Shown here piece by piece: positions 1 through 8,099 of a stretch of DNA of 64,000 nucleotides. A model generated the notes under the pieces. It saw only the letters and a program-made list of their open reading frames with translations, was not told where the DNA came from and ran no database searches. This DNA comes from Paenibacillus doosanensis. GTDB lineage: Bacteria; Bacillota; Bacilli; Paenibacillales; NBRC-103111. The position numbers and the translations under genes were made by a program. Numbering within the stretch: position 1 is the stretch's first letter; every line of letters begins with the position of its first letter. The stretch is taken from contig NZ_JANYUY010000019.1 of NCBI RefSeq assembly GCF_025060755.1, positions 55,612 through 119,611 on the forward strand. Reading direction: 5' to 3'.

Positions 1-398
1 GTCATCGAGACGCCGCTGAATACGGATAGCGAATCTTTGCCGTATTTCCCTTGAAGCTCTTGGAATCTTTTCACGATTAACGCGTAAGCTTCATCCCAGC
101 TGGCTTCGCGAAAGCCTTCCTTCGTTCCTTTGAGACTTGCGTCGTCGCGGATCAGCGGCCGCAGCAGCCGGTCATCATGGTTCGTCTGCTGGTAAGCCGT
201 TACGCCCTTCGGACACATCTTCCCGAGCGTAACAGGCCAGTCATATCGCGGCTCAACGCCGATAATCTTGTTGGTCGATTTATCGACTCGAAGGTTCATG
301 CCGCACTGCATGCCGCAGTAGGAGCAATGGGTCGGCACCAGCTCTTCGTTCGGGTGCTGTTTGTTGGCAATGACTTTAAAAAATTTATCCTTTGGCAT
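1..398 (-). CDS. Molybdopterin oxidoreductase, N-terminal part (runs off the window)
   Basis: Partial gene; only the first 132 codons are present. Near the N-terminus is the [4Fe-4S] signature of the molybdopterin oxidoreductase superfamily, THCSYCGMQCGMNL, followed after about 34 residues by GKMCPKG (C-x2-C-x3-C-xn-C). Family members are Mo/W-bis-MGD enzymes such as nitrate reductases and formate dehydrogenases; this fragment looks most like the nitrate-reductase-like Firmicute branch, but the substrate cannot be set from 132 residues. No Tat signal is visible, so the site is probably cytoplasmic. The ATG has GGAGG about 8 bases upstream and overlaps the end of the cytochrome-b-like gene by 14 bases, so the two are co-translated. 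Confidence 0.85.
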   Translation of the reverse strand, partial: MPKDKFFKVIANKQHPNEELVPTHCSYCGMQCGMNLRVDKSTNKIIGVEPRYDWPVTLGKMCPKGVTAYQQTNHDDRLLRPLIRDDASLKGTKEGFREASWDEAYALIVKRFQELQGKYGKDSLSVFSGVSM

Positions 399-1425
399 TC
401 TGGTTGGCCTCCTTCACGTGAATCTGATGCGTGGGTATTCCGGTAAACCGAGACATTCTATATTTACGGCGGCATGGCAGGCACAGCTCGGCCAAGTGAT
501 AGCCCTCTTCGGTTTTGAATTCAATCTCGTTGACTTTCAGCACAGCGATAACATCATCGGACTGCTCTACCGATACGAAGCCGTTTCCGCATACTTTGCA
601 GCTTTTGGTCGCCTGCCCGGCGTAATGCTCGCGATAGTTTCGGGCGAATACGCTCATCGGACGGAATGGGATATGCGCCAATTTTCCGAAAGGAATATAG
701 ATCAGCGTTACGATTACGGACCATTGATGAATCAGCGTCACAACCGAATGTCCGTACCCATGTAGGAAAATATTGCAGAATGTGAGCAGCAGCCCCGTGA
801 TACTTACAAAAAGCAGCATATACAGCGGTAGAAAATCGTAAATCAAGGTCTGCTCGGCGCGGGCCTGCATATGTTTGATTCTGCGGTACAAAGCCATGCA
901 TACGCCGCCTATGACCATGAACGCCGTAATGTTCAAAGCGTTGTAGAACAGAAATCCGAGCATGCCGTCCGCTTTAATCTTCATAATGTCGATCCCGAAG
1001 CCGACTACGGTGTACGTTCCGTTCTCGCTCATCGTGAAGTACATCCAGCCGAATACGAGGGGAAAGGTTACGAAGGCGGACAGTATACAGCCCCAGCCCA
1101 GCAGCACGTGCTGCGTCCAACGGTACCAGCCTCGGTTCCATATAAACCGGTAAGTAATCAGATGCTCCGTTGCAGTCTGCGGCGTGCTTTTGCGGAACAG
1201 CAGCTTGATGCCTTTTTTCAAAATGATTTTGGTCGGCGGCCGCTCTCCCCATGCAATAAATCGATAAAAGAAACCTCCGACGAAAACAACGGTACCTACC
1301 ATGTACCCATACAAAGCCAAATCCACGTGTGTGAACATTCTTGATCCAATGCCCATCAGAATAATTAAACCGCATACGGTGAGGAACACACATTTGGCAA
1401 ATTTTGATGCGAATGCTCGATCCAT
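385..1425 (-). CDS. Cytochrome b / NarI-like membrane subunit with C-terminal CxxC pairs
   Basis: A 346-residue protein with about seven hydrophobic segments in residues 10-270 and several His residues within or near them (for example HGYGHS and HQWSV), as expected for a haem-b quinol-oxidising anchor subunit. After the membrane part is a hydrophilic tail with CKVC and CLPC pairs about 50 residues apart, which could bind zinc or iron. It overlaps the molybdoenzyme start by 14 bases and presumably passes electrons from the quinone pool to it. The family role is well supported; the exact enzyme class is not. Confidence 0.75.
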   Translation of the reverse strand: MDRAFASKFAKCVFLTVCGLIILMGIGSRMFTHVDLALYGYMVGTVVFVGGFFYRFIAWGERPPTKIILKKGIKLLFRKSTPQTATEHLITYRFIWNRGWYRWTQHVLLGWGCILSAFVTFPLVFGWMYFTMSENGTYTVVGFGIDIMKIKADGMLGFLFYNALNITAFMVIGGVCMALYRRIKHMQARAEQTLIYDFLPLYMLLFVSITGLLLTFCNIFLHGYGHSVVTLIHQWSVIVTLIYIPFGKLAHIPFRPMSVFARNYREHYAGQATKSCKVCGNGFVSVEQSDDVIAVLKVNEIEFKTEEGYHLAELCLPCRRKYRMSRFTGIPTHQIHVKEANQNAKG

Positions 1426-1464
1426 GTTATCATTGCTCCCTCGCTTATTGACCTGATGTTTGTA

Positions 1465-1617
1465 TTAAACCATGAGCGGCCGTCCGTCCTCCGTGATAAA
1501 AGTCATTGTGAGCCCTTTAATATCGAAAAGACTCAGCAAATGACCGGCTGCCCCGGCCCTCTCGCCGAAGTCACTGGAAGCAGCTACCAGGCGAATACGC
1601 GAGCGATCAGGCCCATG
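1465..1617 (-). other. Open frame without start codon in the leader of the cytochrome-b operon
   Basis: The about 195-base leader between the inferred Fnr-promoter start and the cytochrome-b gene holds a 50-codon open frame that ends at 1465. The translation is protein-like (it ends LTMTFITEDGRPLMV), but the frame opens just after a TGA, has no ATG or GTG at its head and no ribosome binding site. It may be a gene remnant or chance. Function unknown. Confidence 0.2.
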
Positions 1618-1626
1618 TCATTATTC

Positions 1627-1669
1627 AATATACCTCAGCGAATCCAAGGGGATTGTGATCCCCCTCACA
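1627..1669 (-). promoter_or_regulatory. Fnr-dependent promoter of the molybdoenzyme operon
   Basis: A perfect Fnr/Crp palindrome TGTGA-N6-TCACA lies at 1654-1669. On the minus strand TATATT at 1627-1632 is a good -10 box. The box centre lies 32 bp from the -10 centre, which places it at -41.5, the class II activator position used by Bacillus Fnr. No -35 box is needed in this arrangement. Anaerobic activation of the cytochrome-b/molybdoenzyme pair is inferred. Confidence 0.75.
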
Positions 1670-1707
1670 TTTTGAAAATCAATCTCATTTGTTTTCACAA
1701 ATCGGCA

Positions 1708-1755
1708 GCAAAAAAACAAGCCCCCGGCTTCAACACTCGCCACTCGCCAGAGGCT
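1708..1755 (-). terminator. Intrinsic terminator after moaA
   Basis: Arms 1746-1755 and 1719-1728 pair over 10 bp (with G-U pairs) and are followed on the minus strand by TTGTTTTTTT. It ends the moeA-moaA transcript and separates it from the next Fnr promoter. Confidence 0.75.
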
Positions 1756-1785
1756 CTGCTGGAATTGCTATTGAAAACCTTATTT

Positions 1786-2811
1786 CTATCCGCCAATATG
1801 GGACATCTCTACCTTGCGCCTAGGAGATGTCTGCGCGAGTCTCGTTTCCGAGTAACGGTCCTGACGTTCGCTCCATACTTGAACGATCCGCTGCCTTACT
1901 TCATCATCGCTGGCGCCGGCCCGCATTACACTCAGCAAATCCGTTTTATCCGAAGCAAACAAGCACGTATACAAATGCCCCTCCGCAGATAGACGGGCCC
2001 GCGTGCAGCTACCGCAAAAAGCTTGCGTTACCGAAGAAATCAAACCGATCTCCGTATGTGTTCCTTGGTAGCGGTAACGCGTCGCGACCTCGCCATAATA
2101 GTTCGGCGCCACCGGTTCAAGCGGCATGTCGGCATGAATGATTTCGATAATCCGCTTGCTGGGCACGACCTGCTGCTGATTCCAGCCGCTGCTGTTCCCA
2201 ACGTCCATAAATTCGACGAATCTTAGCGTGTGCCCGCGCTCGCGGAAGTACCGGGCCATAGGAATGATGTCTTGATCGTTAACGCCTTTTTGAACGACCA
2301 TATTGATCTTTACGGATAACCCGGCTGAAGCCGCGGCATCGATGCCCTCAAGCACGGTCCGGACCGGGAATCCCCTTCCGTTCATCCTGCCGAATCGTTC
2401 GTCGTTCAGGCTGTCCAGGCTCACGGTGATGCGTTCCAGTCCCGCTTCCCTTAATTGCTGCGCTTTCTGCTTAAGCAGCGATCCATTAGTTGTAACAGCA
2501 ATGTCCTTAACGCCCTCGATGCTGCGGATTCGGGAGATGATGTCGCCGATATTTTTCCTTAACAGCGGCTCGCCGCCTGTAATGCGGATTTTCTCGACGC
2601 CCAGCGAGACAAATATTTGCGTCAGCCTTACCAATTCCAGCAGGCTGAGCAGCTTCTCCTCAGACAGAAAGCGAAAGTCCGCTCCAAATATCTCTTCCGG
2701 CATACAATAACGGCAGCGATAATTACACCTATCCGTTATGGATATGCGCAAGTCCCGAAGCGGCCTTCCGAGAGCGTCAACCGGTGCAGCCGGGTAGTCT
2801 CGCGGTTCCAT
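1786..2811 (-). CDS. moaA: GTP 3',8-cyclase MoaA (molybdenum cofactor synthesis)
   Basis: Radical SAM enzyme that converts GTP to the cyclic precursor of pyranopterin in molybdenum cofactor synthesis. The N-terminal cluster motif is CNYRCRYC, the SAM-binding segment is ITGGEPLLR, and the second [4Fe-4S] site is formed by CGSCTRARL plus a later Cys (YTCLF). The C-terminal GG needed for activity in the family is present (SHIGG). The start is taken at the ATG ending at 2811, with GGAGG eight bases upstream; an in-frame ATG 12 codons earlier has no ribosome binding site. It overlaps the end of moeA by 35 bases, so the two are probably co-translated, and it supplies cofactor to the neighbouring molybdoenzyme. 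Confidence 0.95.
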   Translation of the reverse strand: MEPRDYPAAPVDALGRPLRDLRISITDRCNYRCRYCMPEEIFGADFRFLSEEKLLSLLELVRLTQIFVSLGVEKIRITGGEPLLRKNIGDIISRIRSIEGVKDIAVTTNGSLLKQKAQQLREAGLERITVSLDSLNDERFGRMNGRGFPVRTVLEGIDAAASAGLSVKINMVVQKGVNDQDIIPMARYFRERGHTLRFVEFMDVGNSSGWNQQQVVPSKRIIEIIHADMPLEPVAPNYYGEVATRYRYQGTHTEIGLISSVTQAFCGSCTRARLSAEGHLYTCLFASDKTDLLSVMRAGASDDEVRQRIVQVWSERQDRYSETRLAQTSPRRKVEMSHIGG

Positions 2812-3802
2812 CGATGGCTCCTCCCTTTCCGTATATCGTCGTTTCATAGGGAAGCGGGATAACCCCCACCTGTTGGCCGGCGCTTACTCCCTTGGAGCCT
2901 GAGGGGATTCGGATCTGACAGTTCGCATTGAAGAGCAGCTCCAATTCGCCGCTGCCGCTGCCAACCGTAAAAAATTCGGCCATAACATCATAATCGCCGA
3001 CCGACACGCCGCCGCTGACAAGCAGCATGTCGCATTCCTGTACAGCCTCCCGAATGATGCGGGCAACTTGATCGATGCGGTCCGGGGCAGTTCCATAATG
3101 AACGGCAAGTCCGCCGTACTGCCCGATTTGAGCCGCGAGCATATAGGCGTTGCTGTTGCGGATTTTCCCGGGCAGAAGCGGCTGACCGACATCGCTCAGC
3201 TCGCTTCCCGTCGTTAATACGCCGACACGCGGCCGGCGTATGACAGGGACTTTGTCATGGCCCAGCGAAGCAAGCAGCGCAATCTGTCCTGGCCCGATGC
3301 GGGTGCCGGCCCCCATAAGCAGTTGGCCGATCGCTACCTCGTCGCCAATGTTGGCAATGTTTTGTCCAAAAGAAACGTTATGTTTAATATGGATAAAAAC
3401 TTGTCCATCCTCTTGAAATTCTTCAGTCTGCTCAAACATCACCACAGCAGTAGCCCCTTCGGGCACAGCCGAGCCCGTCATTACGCGAATGGCCGTCCCG
3501 GATTCGACCTGCTTATCCGAAACGCTCCCGGCAGGAACTTCATCTATTACCCGCAGCCGCGCGGGCTGCTGCGGAGCTGCGCTTGCAGCGTCTGCATTCA
3601 TAACCGCATACCCGTCCAGCCCCGATCTGCGAAAATGCGGCATGCATTCCTTCGCATACAACGCTTCCGAGGTTCTTCGAAGCAGACATGATTCCAGAGG
3701 CACATACTCGCTGCCTAGCCTCTGTACATGCTGCATGATCATATGCTGAGCCTGATCCACCTTGACCGCCCTTCGGGCAAACCTGCCGCTTCTGTTTATC
3801 AT
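2777..3802 (-). CDS. moeA: Molybdopterin molybdenumtransferase MoeA, apparently with an internal deletion
   Basis: MoeA inserts molybdate into adenylated molybdopterin. The N-terminal domains, including [12 protein letters not shown] and [13 protein letters not shown], are intact. Right after DYDVMAEFF the sequence jumps to [20 protein letters not shown] and then to [16 protein letters not shown], which corresponds to the end of domain IV. The usual MRPG and GNP-containing segment of about 90-100 residues is missing, and the protein is about 340 residues against about 400-430 in the family. The start is the ATG ending at 3802 (AAAGGA upstream); an earlier in-frame start would lie inside the Fnr box. 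An unusual C-terminal tail overlaps moaA. Activity is doubtful. Confidence 0.85.
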   Translation of the reverse strand: MINRSGRFARRAVKVDQAQHMIMQHVQRLGSEYVPLESCLLRRTSEALYAKECMPHFRRSGLDGYAVMNADAASAAPQQPARLRVIDEVPAGSVSDKQVESGTAIRVMTGSAVPEGATAVVMFEQTEEFQEDGQVFIHIKHNVSFGQNIANIGDEVAIGQLLMGAGTRIGPGQIALLASLGHDKVPVIRRPRVGVLTTGSELSDVGQPLLPGKIRNSNAYMLAAQIGQYGGLAVHYGTAPDRIDQVARIIREAVQECDMLLVSGGVSVGDYDVMAEFFTVGSGSGELELLFNANCQIRIPSGSKGVSAGQQVGVIPLPYETTIYGKGGAIDGTARLPGCTG

Positions 3803-3841
3803 AGGTATAGATCCTTTCGTAAGCCCGATGTCGTTGATTGA

Positions 3842-3884
3842 ATCATAAAGCTTTGTAACGGATAGAGATGTGATCCTCGTCACT
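3842..3884 (-). promoter_or_regulatory. Fnr-dependent promoter of moeA-moaA
   Basis: TGTGA-N6-TCACT at 3869-3884 matches the Bacillus Fnr consensus. TATGAT at 3842-3847 on the minus strand is the -10 box, again 32 bp centre to centre from the activator box (position -41.5). The inferred transcript starts near 3835, leaving a leader of about 33 bases before the moeA ATG. It shares this layout with the promoter at 1627-1669. Confidence 0.8.
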
Positions 3885-4130
3885 GCCGCGAATATTTAGT
3901 TTATTAGATAACCGAATTATTCCCTAATCGTCTATCTTTTTATAACGAATCCCTGCATTAAACCGGTATTTCGCTAAGGAAATCTTTTGAGTTTGTGATC
4001 ATTAGTTTCAAAGTGGTTTTTTACCGCAAGCCATTACAAAGTTCATCATAGCGTATGCATCAGGGGAATTGTTCCTGCTGACAAAGACGCCGCGGCCGCA
4101 GCGAATCTCCACATCGTCGTCATTCACCTG
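3885..4130 (-). other. Intergenic sequence, no gene seen
   Basis: AT-rich sequence between the moeA promoter and the end of the phosphotransferase gene. It holds a weak Fnr-like half-site near 4000 (TGTGA with a poor second arm). No open frame, hairpin terminator or RNA motif was recognised. Confidence 0.4.
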
Positions 4131-5108
4131 CTATATTTTGTTAGCGAGCAGTTCCATTTCAATCTTTACCGTTTTCAACAGATGGTCATGATAACGGCCC
4201 CAATTCCCCTTGCTATTTCGACGATTGTACTTGTATTTCCGCGCTAGCCTTCCGACGCCGATCCACAATGCCCAAAGGTCAATTTCGGTATAGTCATCAT
4301 CCGAAAGCTCTACCACTTCGTTATACCCCATTGCCAAGGAAGGGAATCCCTGAGTAATCTGATTATACTGTCCATCATGCAATTTGAAATGCCCCAAATC
4401 ATACAGCGGACTGCTTCCCTGGATTTCGCCAAAGTCAATAATCCCCGTAAATGTTCCGTTATAATGGAAAATATGATCATCGTCAAAATCGCCGTGAGCT
4501 AAACAAGAACCGTGCCTTCCCATCAAATCAGCTCCCGCATCGAATAGGCTGCTGATTTGGAAGATATCCCTCCGACTGAATCCATTCTCCGATAATAATA
4601 CGAGCCCTTCCTCAAGAACTTCATAGAGGTAATCATGCATCGATTTCTTTGGCCCCTGCAAGGGCCGCGCATCTTCTTCCCTCCCCCTCTTAACGAAACC
4701 AAAACCGTCCACGCTTACTTGATTGATAACCGCAATTTGTTTTCCCGCCTGAACGAGTATGCCATGATAAATGTCTTTCGAGCCGCAATTCATAACGTTT
4801 TCTCCGGGGATTTCACCGACAATCATGAATGACATCCCTGAGATATGTTGATGGGGAGCGAAGAAGATGACCTCGGGTACAAGGACTCCCTTTTCCCTCA
4901 GTAAAGAATGCACCTGCACTTCCACCGCAAAACTACAGTCTTCCTCCGGGAGAATTCGGAGATAAACGGTACGATCTTCGAGTTGCACGCGATAAACATA
5001 GGTAGAAACTCCCCTTAATTCTCGTTCTATCGTTTTTACTGTCTTATTGAGACTTTCGCTTGCGATTTGTTCGACCAGATCAATAGGCGGCGCATCATTT
5101 TTTTTCAA
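4131..5108 (-). CDS. Aminoglycoside phosphotransferase (APH/choline kinase) family protein
   Basis: A 325-residue kinase-like phosphotransferase, probably cytoplasmic and ATP- or GTP-dependent. The catalytic loop reads HGDFDDDH (about residues 205-212) and the metal-binding motif is GIIDFGEIQ. The family loop is HGDxxxxN; here Asn is replaced by His, as also seen in macrolide kinases, so the substrate may be an antibiotic or another alcohol. The start is a TTG with AGGAAGG upstream. It is a single gene: moeA and its promoter follow a spacer of several hundred bases and a terminator precedes it. The substrate is unknown; resistance is possible but not shown. Confidence 0.75.
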   Translation of the reverse strand: MKKNDAPPIDLVEQIASESLNKTVKTIERELRGVSTYVYRVQLEDRTVYLRILPEEDCSFAVEVQVHSLLREKGVLVPEVIFFAPHQHISGMSFMIVGEIPGENVMNCGSKDIYHGILVQAGKQIAVINQVSVDGFGFVKRGREEDARPLQGPKKSMHDYLYEVLEEGLVLLSENGFSRRDIFQISSLFDAGADLMGRHGSCLAHGDFDDDHIFHYNGTFTGIIDFGEIQGSSPLYDLGHFKLHDGQYNQITQGFPSLAMGYNEVVELSDDDYTEIDLWALWIGVGRLARKYKYNRRNSKGNWGRYHDHLLKTVKIEMELLANKI

Positions 5109-5206
5109 TAGCCTGTTTCCTTCCTGAATTTGGATTTACAATCATCATACATAAACAGCTGCCAAAAAGCCTTTGATACTTTGTCTATAACAAAATTTTA
5201 TGCCAA

Positions 5207-5233
5207 TAGAAAAAGCCGCGTTCTAAGCGGCTT
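5207..5233 (-). terminator. Intrinsic terminator after the CgeB gene
   Basis: Stem arms 5213-5219 and 5227-5233 (AAGCCGC/GCGGCTT), loop of 7, followed on the minus strand by TTTTTC. Confidence 0.75.
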
Positions 5234-5262
5234 GCCCCTTATTATACAATCTCATCATCACG

Positions 5263-6258
5263 TCACGTTCCTTCTCCAGCGGCCAGGCCGATAGCCTTCA
5301 ACAAGGCTTCTACCCGCTTCCCGTACGTATGTTCGGACAAGGTGCGCCTCCGTGCCCGCTCCGCAATAGCCCGGCGTTTCCGGTCCTTGTTCAAATACAG
5401 GTTAATCAGCCGGACACACTCCTCCACAGAGGCGAACGGAATGATGTCCTTCCCCGGAGTATAGTACTCCCCAAGATCCTTGCGGATATCGAGCAATTGG
5501 AACGCTCCGCAGGCAGCGATTTCAAAGGTCCGATTGTTGATGGAATGCGCATCCAGCGCGGAGCTGTTCTGATTAAACGGATCGTCGATCGACCGGTGAA
5601 TATTTAAAACGATCTTTGCGCCATTGTAATAGCGCACCGCTTCCTCAGACGATATCCATCCCTCGTCCCCGTGAGAGCGGCTTAGCATGACATGTGAGCC
5701 TTCTGGCGCTTTCAATCGATCCCACCAAAGCCCCAGAATCGTAACCTTTTTATCCTCAAGCCTGGCTATTATTTGCTCGAAGAAACGCACCCGGTTCCAA
5801 AAGGCGCTGCCGATGAAACAAAGATCGGAGGCATAGGAATCCGGCACCTTCACGGGATGAAACACGCTCGTGTCCGCCGCTAAAGGCAAATGATACACGC
5901 GCTTGCACCCAAGCCGCTCATACCGCTGTACCGAATTGCGATCCTGCGTAAAAACAAAATCGAAATGGACCGCGATTTCTTTCGACCAATCGGAGTAATA
6001 CGGGTCGTCTGTAAACCAGACGGCTGTTTGGGCAGCCGCTCGTTTCAATTGGGAAAGCCGATGTTTCGGCATAAACAACGCATGAAATACAAGCAGCAGA
6101 TCAGGCTTCCCGCTTCCAGCCGGCAATTCCTCTTTGGGATGCGCAACCGTTACCTGCTGTACTTGCTCCCGCAGCGCATGAATGATCGCCGATTCCAGAG
6201 GCGGATAAGGCGAGCCCATGCCGGAGGTTATGAAGTGAACGTGCAGCGGAGCCTTCAT
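5263..6258 (-). CDS. cgeB: CgeB family spore-surface glycosyltransferase-like protein
   Basis: A 331-residue protein with the two-part layout of the CgeB (spore maturation protein B) family: an N-terminal DUF3880-like half (residues about 5-150, with WFTDDPYYSDW and FTQDRNSVQRY) and a C-terminal glycosyltransferase-like half with NNRTFEIAACGAFQLLD and a conserved region near residues 240-270. In Bacillus, CgeB acts late in sporulation on the glycosylated outer spore layer. Neighbouring GT2 and GT4 genes fit surface glycan assembly. GGAAAGGAAG precedes the ATG. The family call is firm; the sugar and acceptor are unknown. Confidence 0.85.
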   Translation of the reverse strand: MKAPLHVHFITSGMGSPYPPLESAIIHALREQVQQVTVAHPKEELPAGSGKPDLLLVFHALFMPKHRLSQLKRAAAQTAVWFTDDPYYSDWSKEIAVHFDFVFTQDRNSVQRYERLGCKRVYHLPLAADTSVFHPVKVPDSYASDLCFIGSAFWNRVRFFEQIIARLEDKKVTILGLWWDRLKAPEGSHVMLSRSHGDEGWISSEEAVRYYNGAKIVLNIHRSIDDPFNQNSSALDAHSINNRTFEIAACGAFQLLDIRKDLGEYYTPGKDIIPFASVEECVRLINLYLNKDRKRRAIAERARRRTLSEHTYGKRVEALLKAIGLAAGEGT

Positions 6259-6386
6259 CTGAGCATCTTCCTTTCCTACTCATTTCCAAGTGTTAGTTCA
6301 TCATATGTTGATTTGGGAAGAAATCCTATACGATTGATACGGAACAAATCCCCTATCTTTTGCCGGGCCATAACCAGATGCCTCTG

Positions 6387-6414
6387 ACTGAACCTTCCCG
6401 AGCATCATATAGTA
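6387..6414 (+). promoter_or_regulatory. Sigma-K-like promoter upstream of the GT2 gene
   Basis: AC at 6387-6388, a 17-bp spacer and CATATAGTA at 6406-6414 match the sigma-K pattern (AC-N16/17-CATANNNTA). It lies about 50 bp before the GT2 start. Mother-cell expression late in sporulation is inferred. Confidence 0.5.
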
Positions 6415-6461
6415 TAACGAACAAGTTTAACTCTCATTGGAAAAGGAGATGACAATGACAT

Positions 6462-7151
6462 TTGAACAGAGTAAACGGCTTGGTTAGCGTGGTGGTCCCG
6501 TGCTATAACGCATCTGCGTTCATAAGGAGCTGCCTGGACGGCTTACTTAAGCAGAGCTATACGCAAATGGAATGGATTTTAGTGGATGACGCTTCTTCCG
6601 ATTCGACGGTGGACACGATAAACTCCTGGCTTCATGACTACCGCTCCGAGACGGAGCGATTGGCGAGAGTCGTTTTCCTCCCTCTTCCGAGCAATGTTGG
6701 AACAGCCGGCAGTTATACGATCGGCATGTTTCTCGCTCGCGGCGAGTTTATCGCTATTCACGACTGCGACGATATTTCCCATCCCGAACGGCTGGAGAAG
6801 CAGGTGCAATTTCTGAGCGAGCATCCGGAGTTCGGATTGGTCGGCACCAATTACATTGCCTTCGAGGACCAGAATTACCATAAAACCGTTATCCCGCAGT
6901 GGCTGGCTTACGGAAGCGATATTCCGCAAAGGTATGATGAGGGGCTTCATTGTATTTCGAATCCGACGGTCATGCTCCGAGGAAGCACGTTTGACCGGAT
7001 CGGAGGTCATACTCGCAAAATCCCGGGAGCGGAAGACTTCGAATTTTTCGCCAAGTGCGCAGCTGCCGGAATTCAAATGGACAATTTGCGGGAACCGCTA
7101 TATTTCTACCGGCTGCATCCCAAGCAGCATTCGAGACTATTTTATCCTTAG
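6462..7151 (+). CDS. Family 2 glycosyltransferase
   Basis: A 229-residue GT-A fold enzyme. Visible motifs are VSVVVPCYNASAFI, LVDDASSDST (first Asp pair), the metal-binding HDCDD in place of the usual DxD, and GAEDFEFFAKCAAAG (the ED acid/base region). It would transfer a nucleotide-activated sugar. The length covers only the catalytic domain. The likely start is TTG 6462, 13 bases after AGGAG; an ATG at 6455 is better placed but opens a frame of only 10 codons that stops at 6487 and overlaps this gene. It is transcribed away from cgeB from a sigma-K-like promoter, so a spore-surface role is likely. Confidence 0.85.
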   Translation: MNRVNGLVSVVVPCYNASAFIRSCLDGLLKQSYTQMEWILVDDASSDSTVDTINSWLHDYRSETERLARVVFLPLPSNVGTAGSYTIGMFLARGEFIAIHDCDDISHPERLEKQVQFLSEHPEFGLVGTNYIAFEDQNYHKTVIPQWLAYGSDIPQRYDEGLHCISNPTVMLRGSTFDRIGGHTRKIPGAEDFEFFAKCAAAGIQMDNLREPLYFYRLHPKQHSRLFYP

Positions 7152-7170
7152 CCGCCAAAAGAAAGAAAAT

Positions 7171-7218
7171 AAGGGCCATTCCAACAGCCACATGCAGCAT
7201 GGCTGAGGAACGGCCCTT
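7171..7218. terminator. Bidirectional terminator between GT2 and the unknown secreted-type protein
   Basis: AAGGGCC (7171-7177) pairs with GGCCCTT (7212-7218); a second inner hairpin lies between them. The T-rich tail is better on the minus strand (TTATTTTCTTTC), so it mainly serves the gene ending at 7256. Confidence 0.65.
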
Positions 7219-7255
7219 TCGGCATCATAGATGAAACCGGGTTGAACCTTTAGAA

Positions 7256-7903
7256 TTAGACTTCGACCAGATCATTGTAGAGCTCGACGATGAATTGAAG
7301 ACCGGCCGGATTTACGTCACCGTTCGTCGAGTAGTTCACTACTTCATAAGATACGACGAAGAAGTAAGTGGTAAGTGCAGGAATAGTAACCGGAAGTGTC
7401 GGGACGTAAATACCGGAAAACTTAGATATATTCTGCCATCCGAACGGCGGAGAGTCAGCCTGTCCCGCATCGCTCAGGCTGCCGTCCGGCGCGCCTCCGG
7501 CAGGCGTAACGGAGGTTTCAAGCGTAATCCCGACAAGAGGAATGTTCAAATATTCTTCAATAAATAGCGTATGGGCATTATCCGTGAATGTATCGGCCAC
7601 GGCCAGACGGGTAATACCGGCGACGATGAGATCCGTGTACTGATAGGCTTGAGCAAAATAGACGGTTTCCGATGCCGCAGGAGACGCATCGTTCCATACA
7701 TATTCTGGGTTAGCCAAACCTTCCGCGGCATAATACTCCAGGTTCGGCCAGAATGCGCCGGCTTGACCGATATTCGTAGCCAGTCCGCTGGTTGCGGTTG
7801 CAGTTCCCGTGATGGCTGCAGTAATCGCATCTGTCCTGCTTGCCGTCGAGTACCAGGTCGTACCGGAATTGCTGGTAAGGGAAGCTAATCTTGATAGCGG
7901 CAT
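7256..7903 (-). CDS. Unrecognised Ser/Thr/Ala-rich protein in the glycosylation cluster
   Basis: About 215 residues, not recognised. The first 60 residues are very rich in Ser, Thr and Ala (SRTDAITAAITGTATATSG), which would suit O-glycosylation. The rest has alternating hydrophobic and aromatic stretches such as YVPTLPVTIPALTTYFFVVSYEVV and reads as beta-rich. There is no classical signal peptide and no Cys. Start choice: an ATG ending at 7903, 13 bases after GGAG; a GTG 4 codons earlier is too close to the ribosome binding site. It sits between three glycosyltransferase-type genes, so a spore or cell surface acceptor protein is possible. Function unknown. Confidence 0.6.
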   Translation of the reverse strand: MPLSRLASLTSNSGTTWYSTASRTDAITAAITGTATATSGLATNIGQAGAFWPNLEYYAAEGLANPEYVWNDASPAASETVYFAQAYQYTDLIVAGITRLAVADTFTDNAHTLFIEEYLNIPLVGITLETSVTPAGGAPDGSLSDAGQADSPPFGWQNISKFSGIYVPTLPVTIPALTTYFFVVSYEVVNYSTNGDVNPAGLQFIVELYNDLVEV

Positions 7904-8056
7904 ATCTAATACCACACTCCTTTGTTTATTATCACGCTGGTTCCGTGATTATACTTTCATAGTATTCTTTCTCTATAGCAATAGCTTGGATGAATGACGC
8001 TAGTTACTCGTATATTCTTATATTCAGGCTCTTAACGAGATACACCATAATACGGG

Positions 8057-8098
8057 AAAAGAGGGCCCCTTTAAAAAAATCTTACAGGCGCCCTCTTT
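8057..8098. terminator. Terminator after the GT4 gene
   Basis: AAAAGAGGGC (8057-8066) pairs with GCCCTCTTTT (8089-8098). The stem itself carries the T-run in both directions. It lies directly beyond the stop of the minus-strand GT4 gene. Confidence 0.75.
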
Positions 8099-8099
8099 T

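Noticed and set aside
3990..4012. Third Fnr-like site upstream of moeA
   Set aside because: Only the left half TGTGA is good; the right half does not match and no -10 lies at the right distance.
6579..7076. Long open frames on the opposite strand of GT2, DGC, helicase and ABC genes
   Set aside because: They are antisense shadows of clear genes with the codon pattern of the real strand; no ribosome binding site and no family motif.
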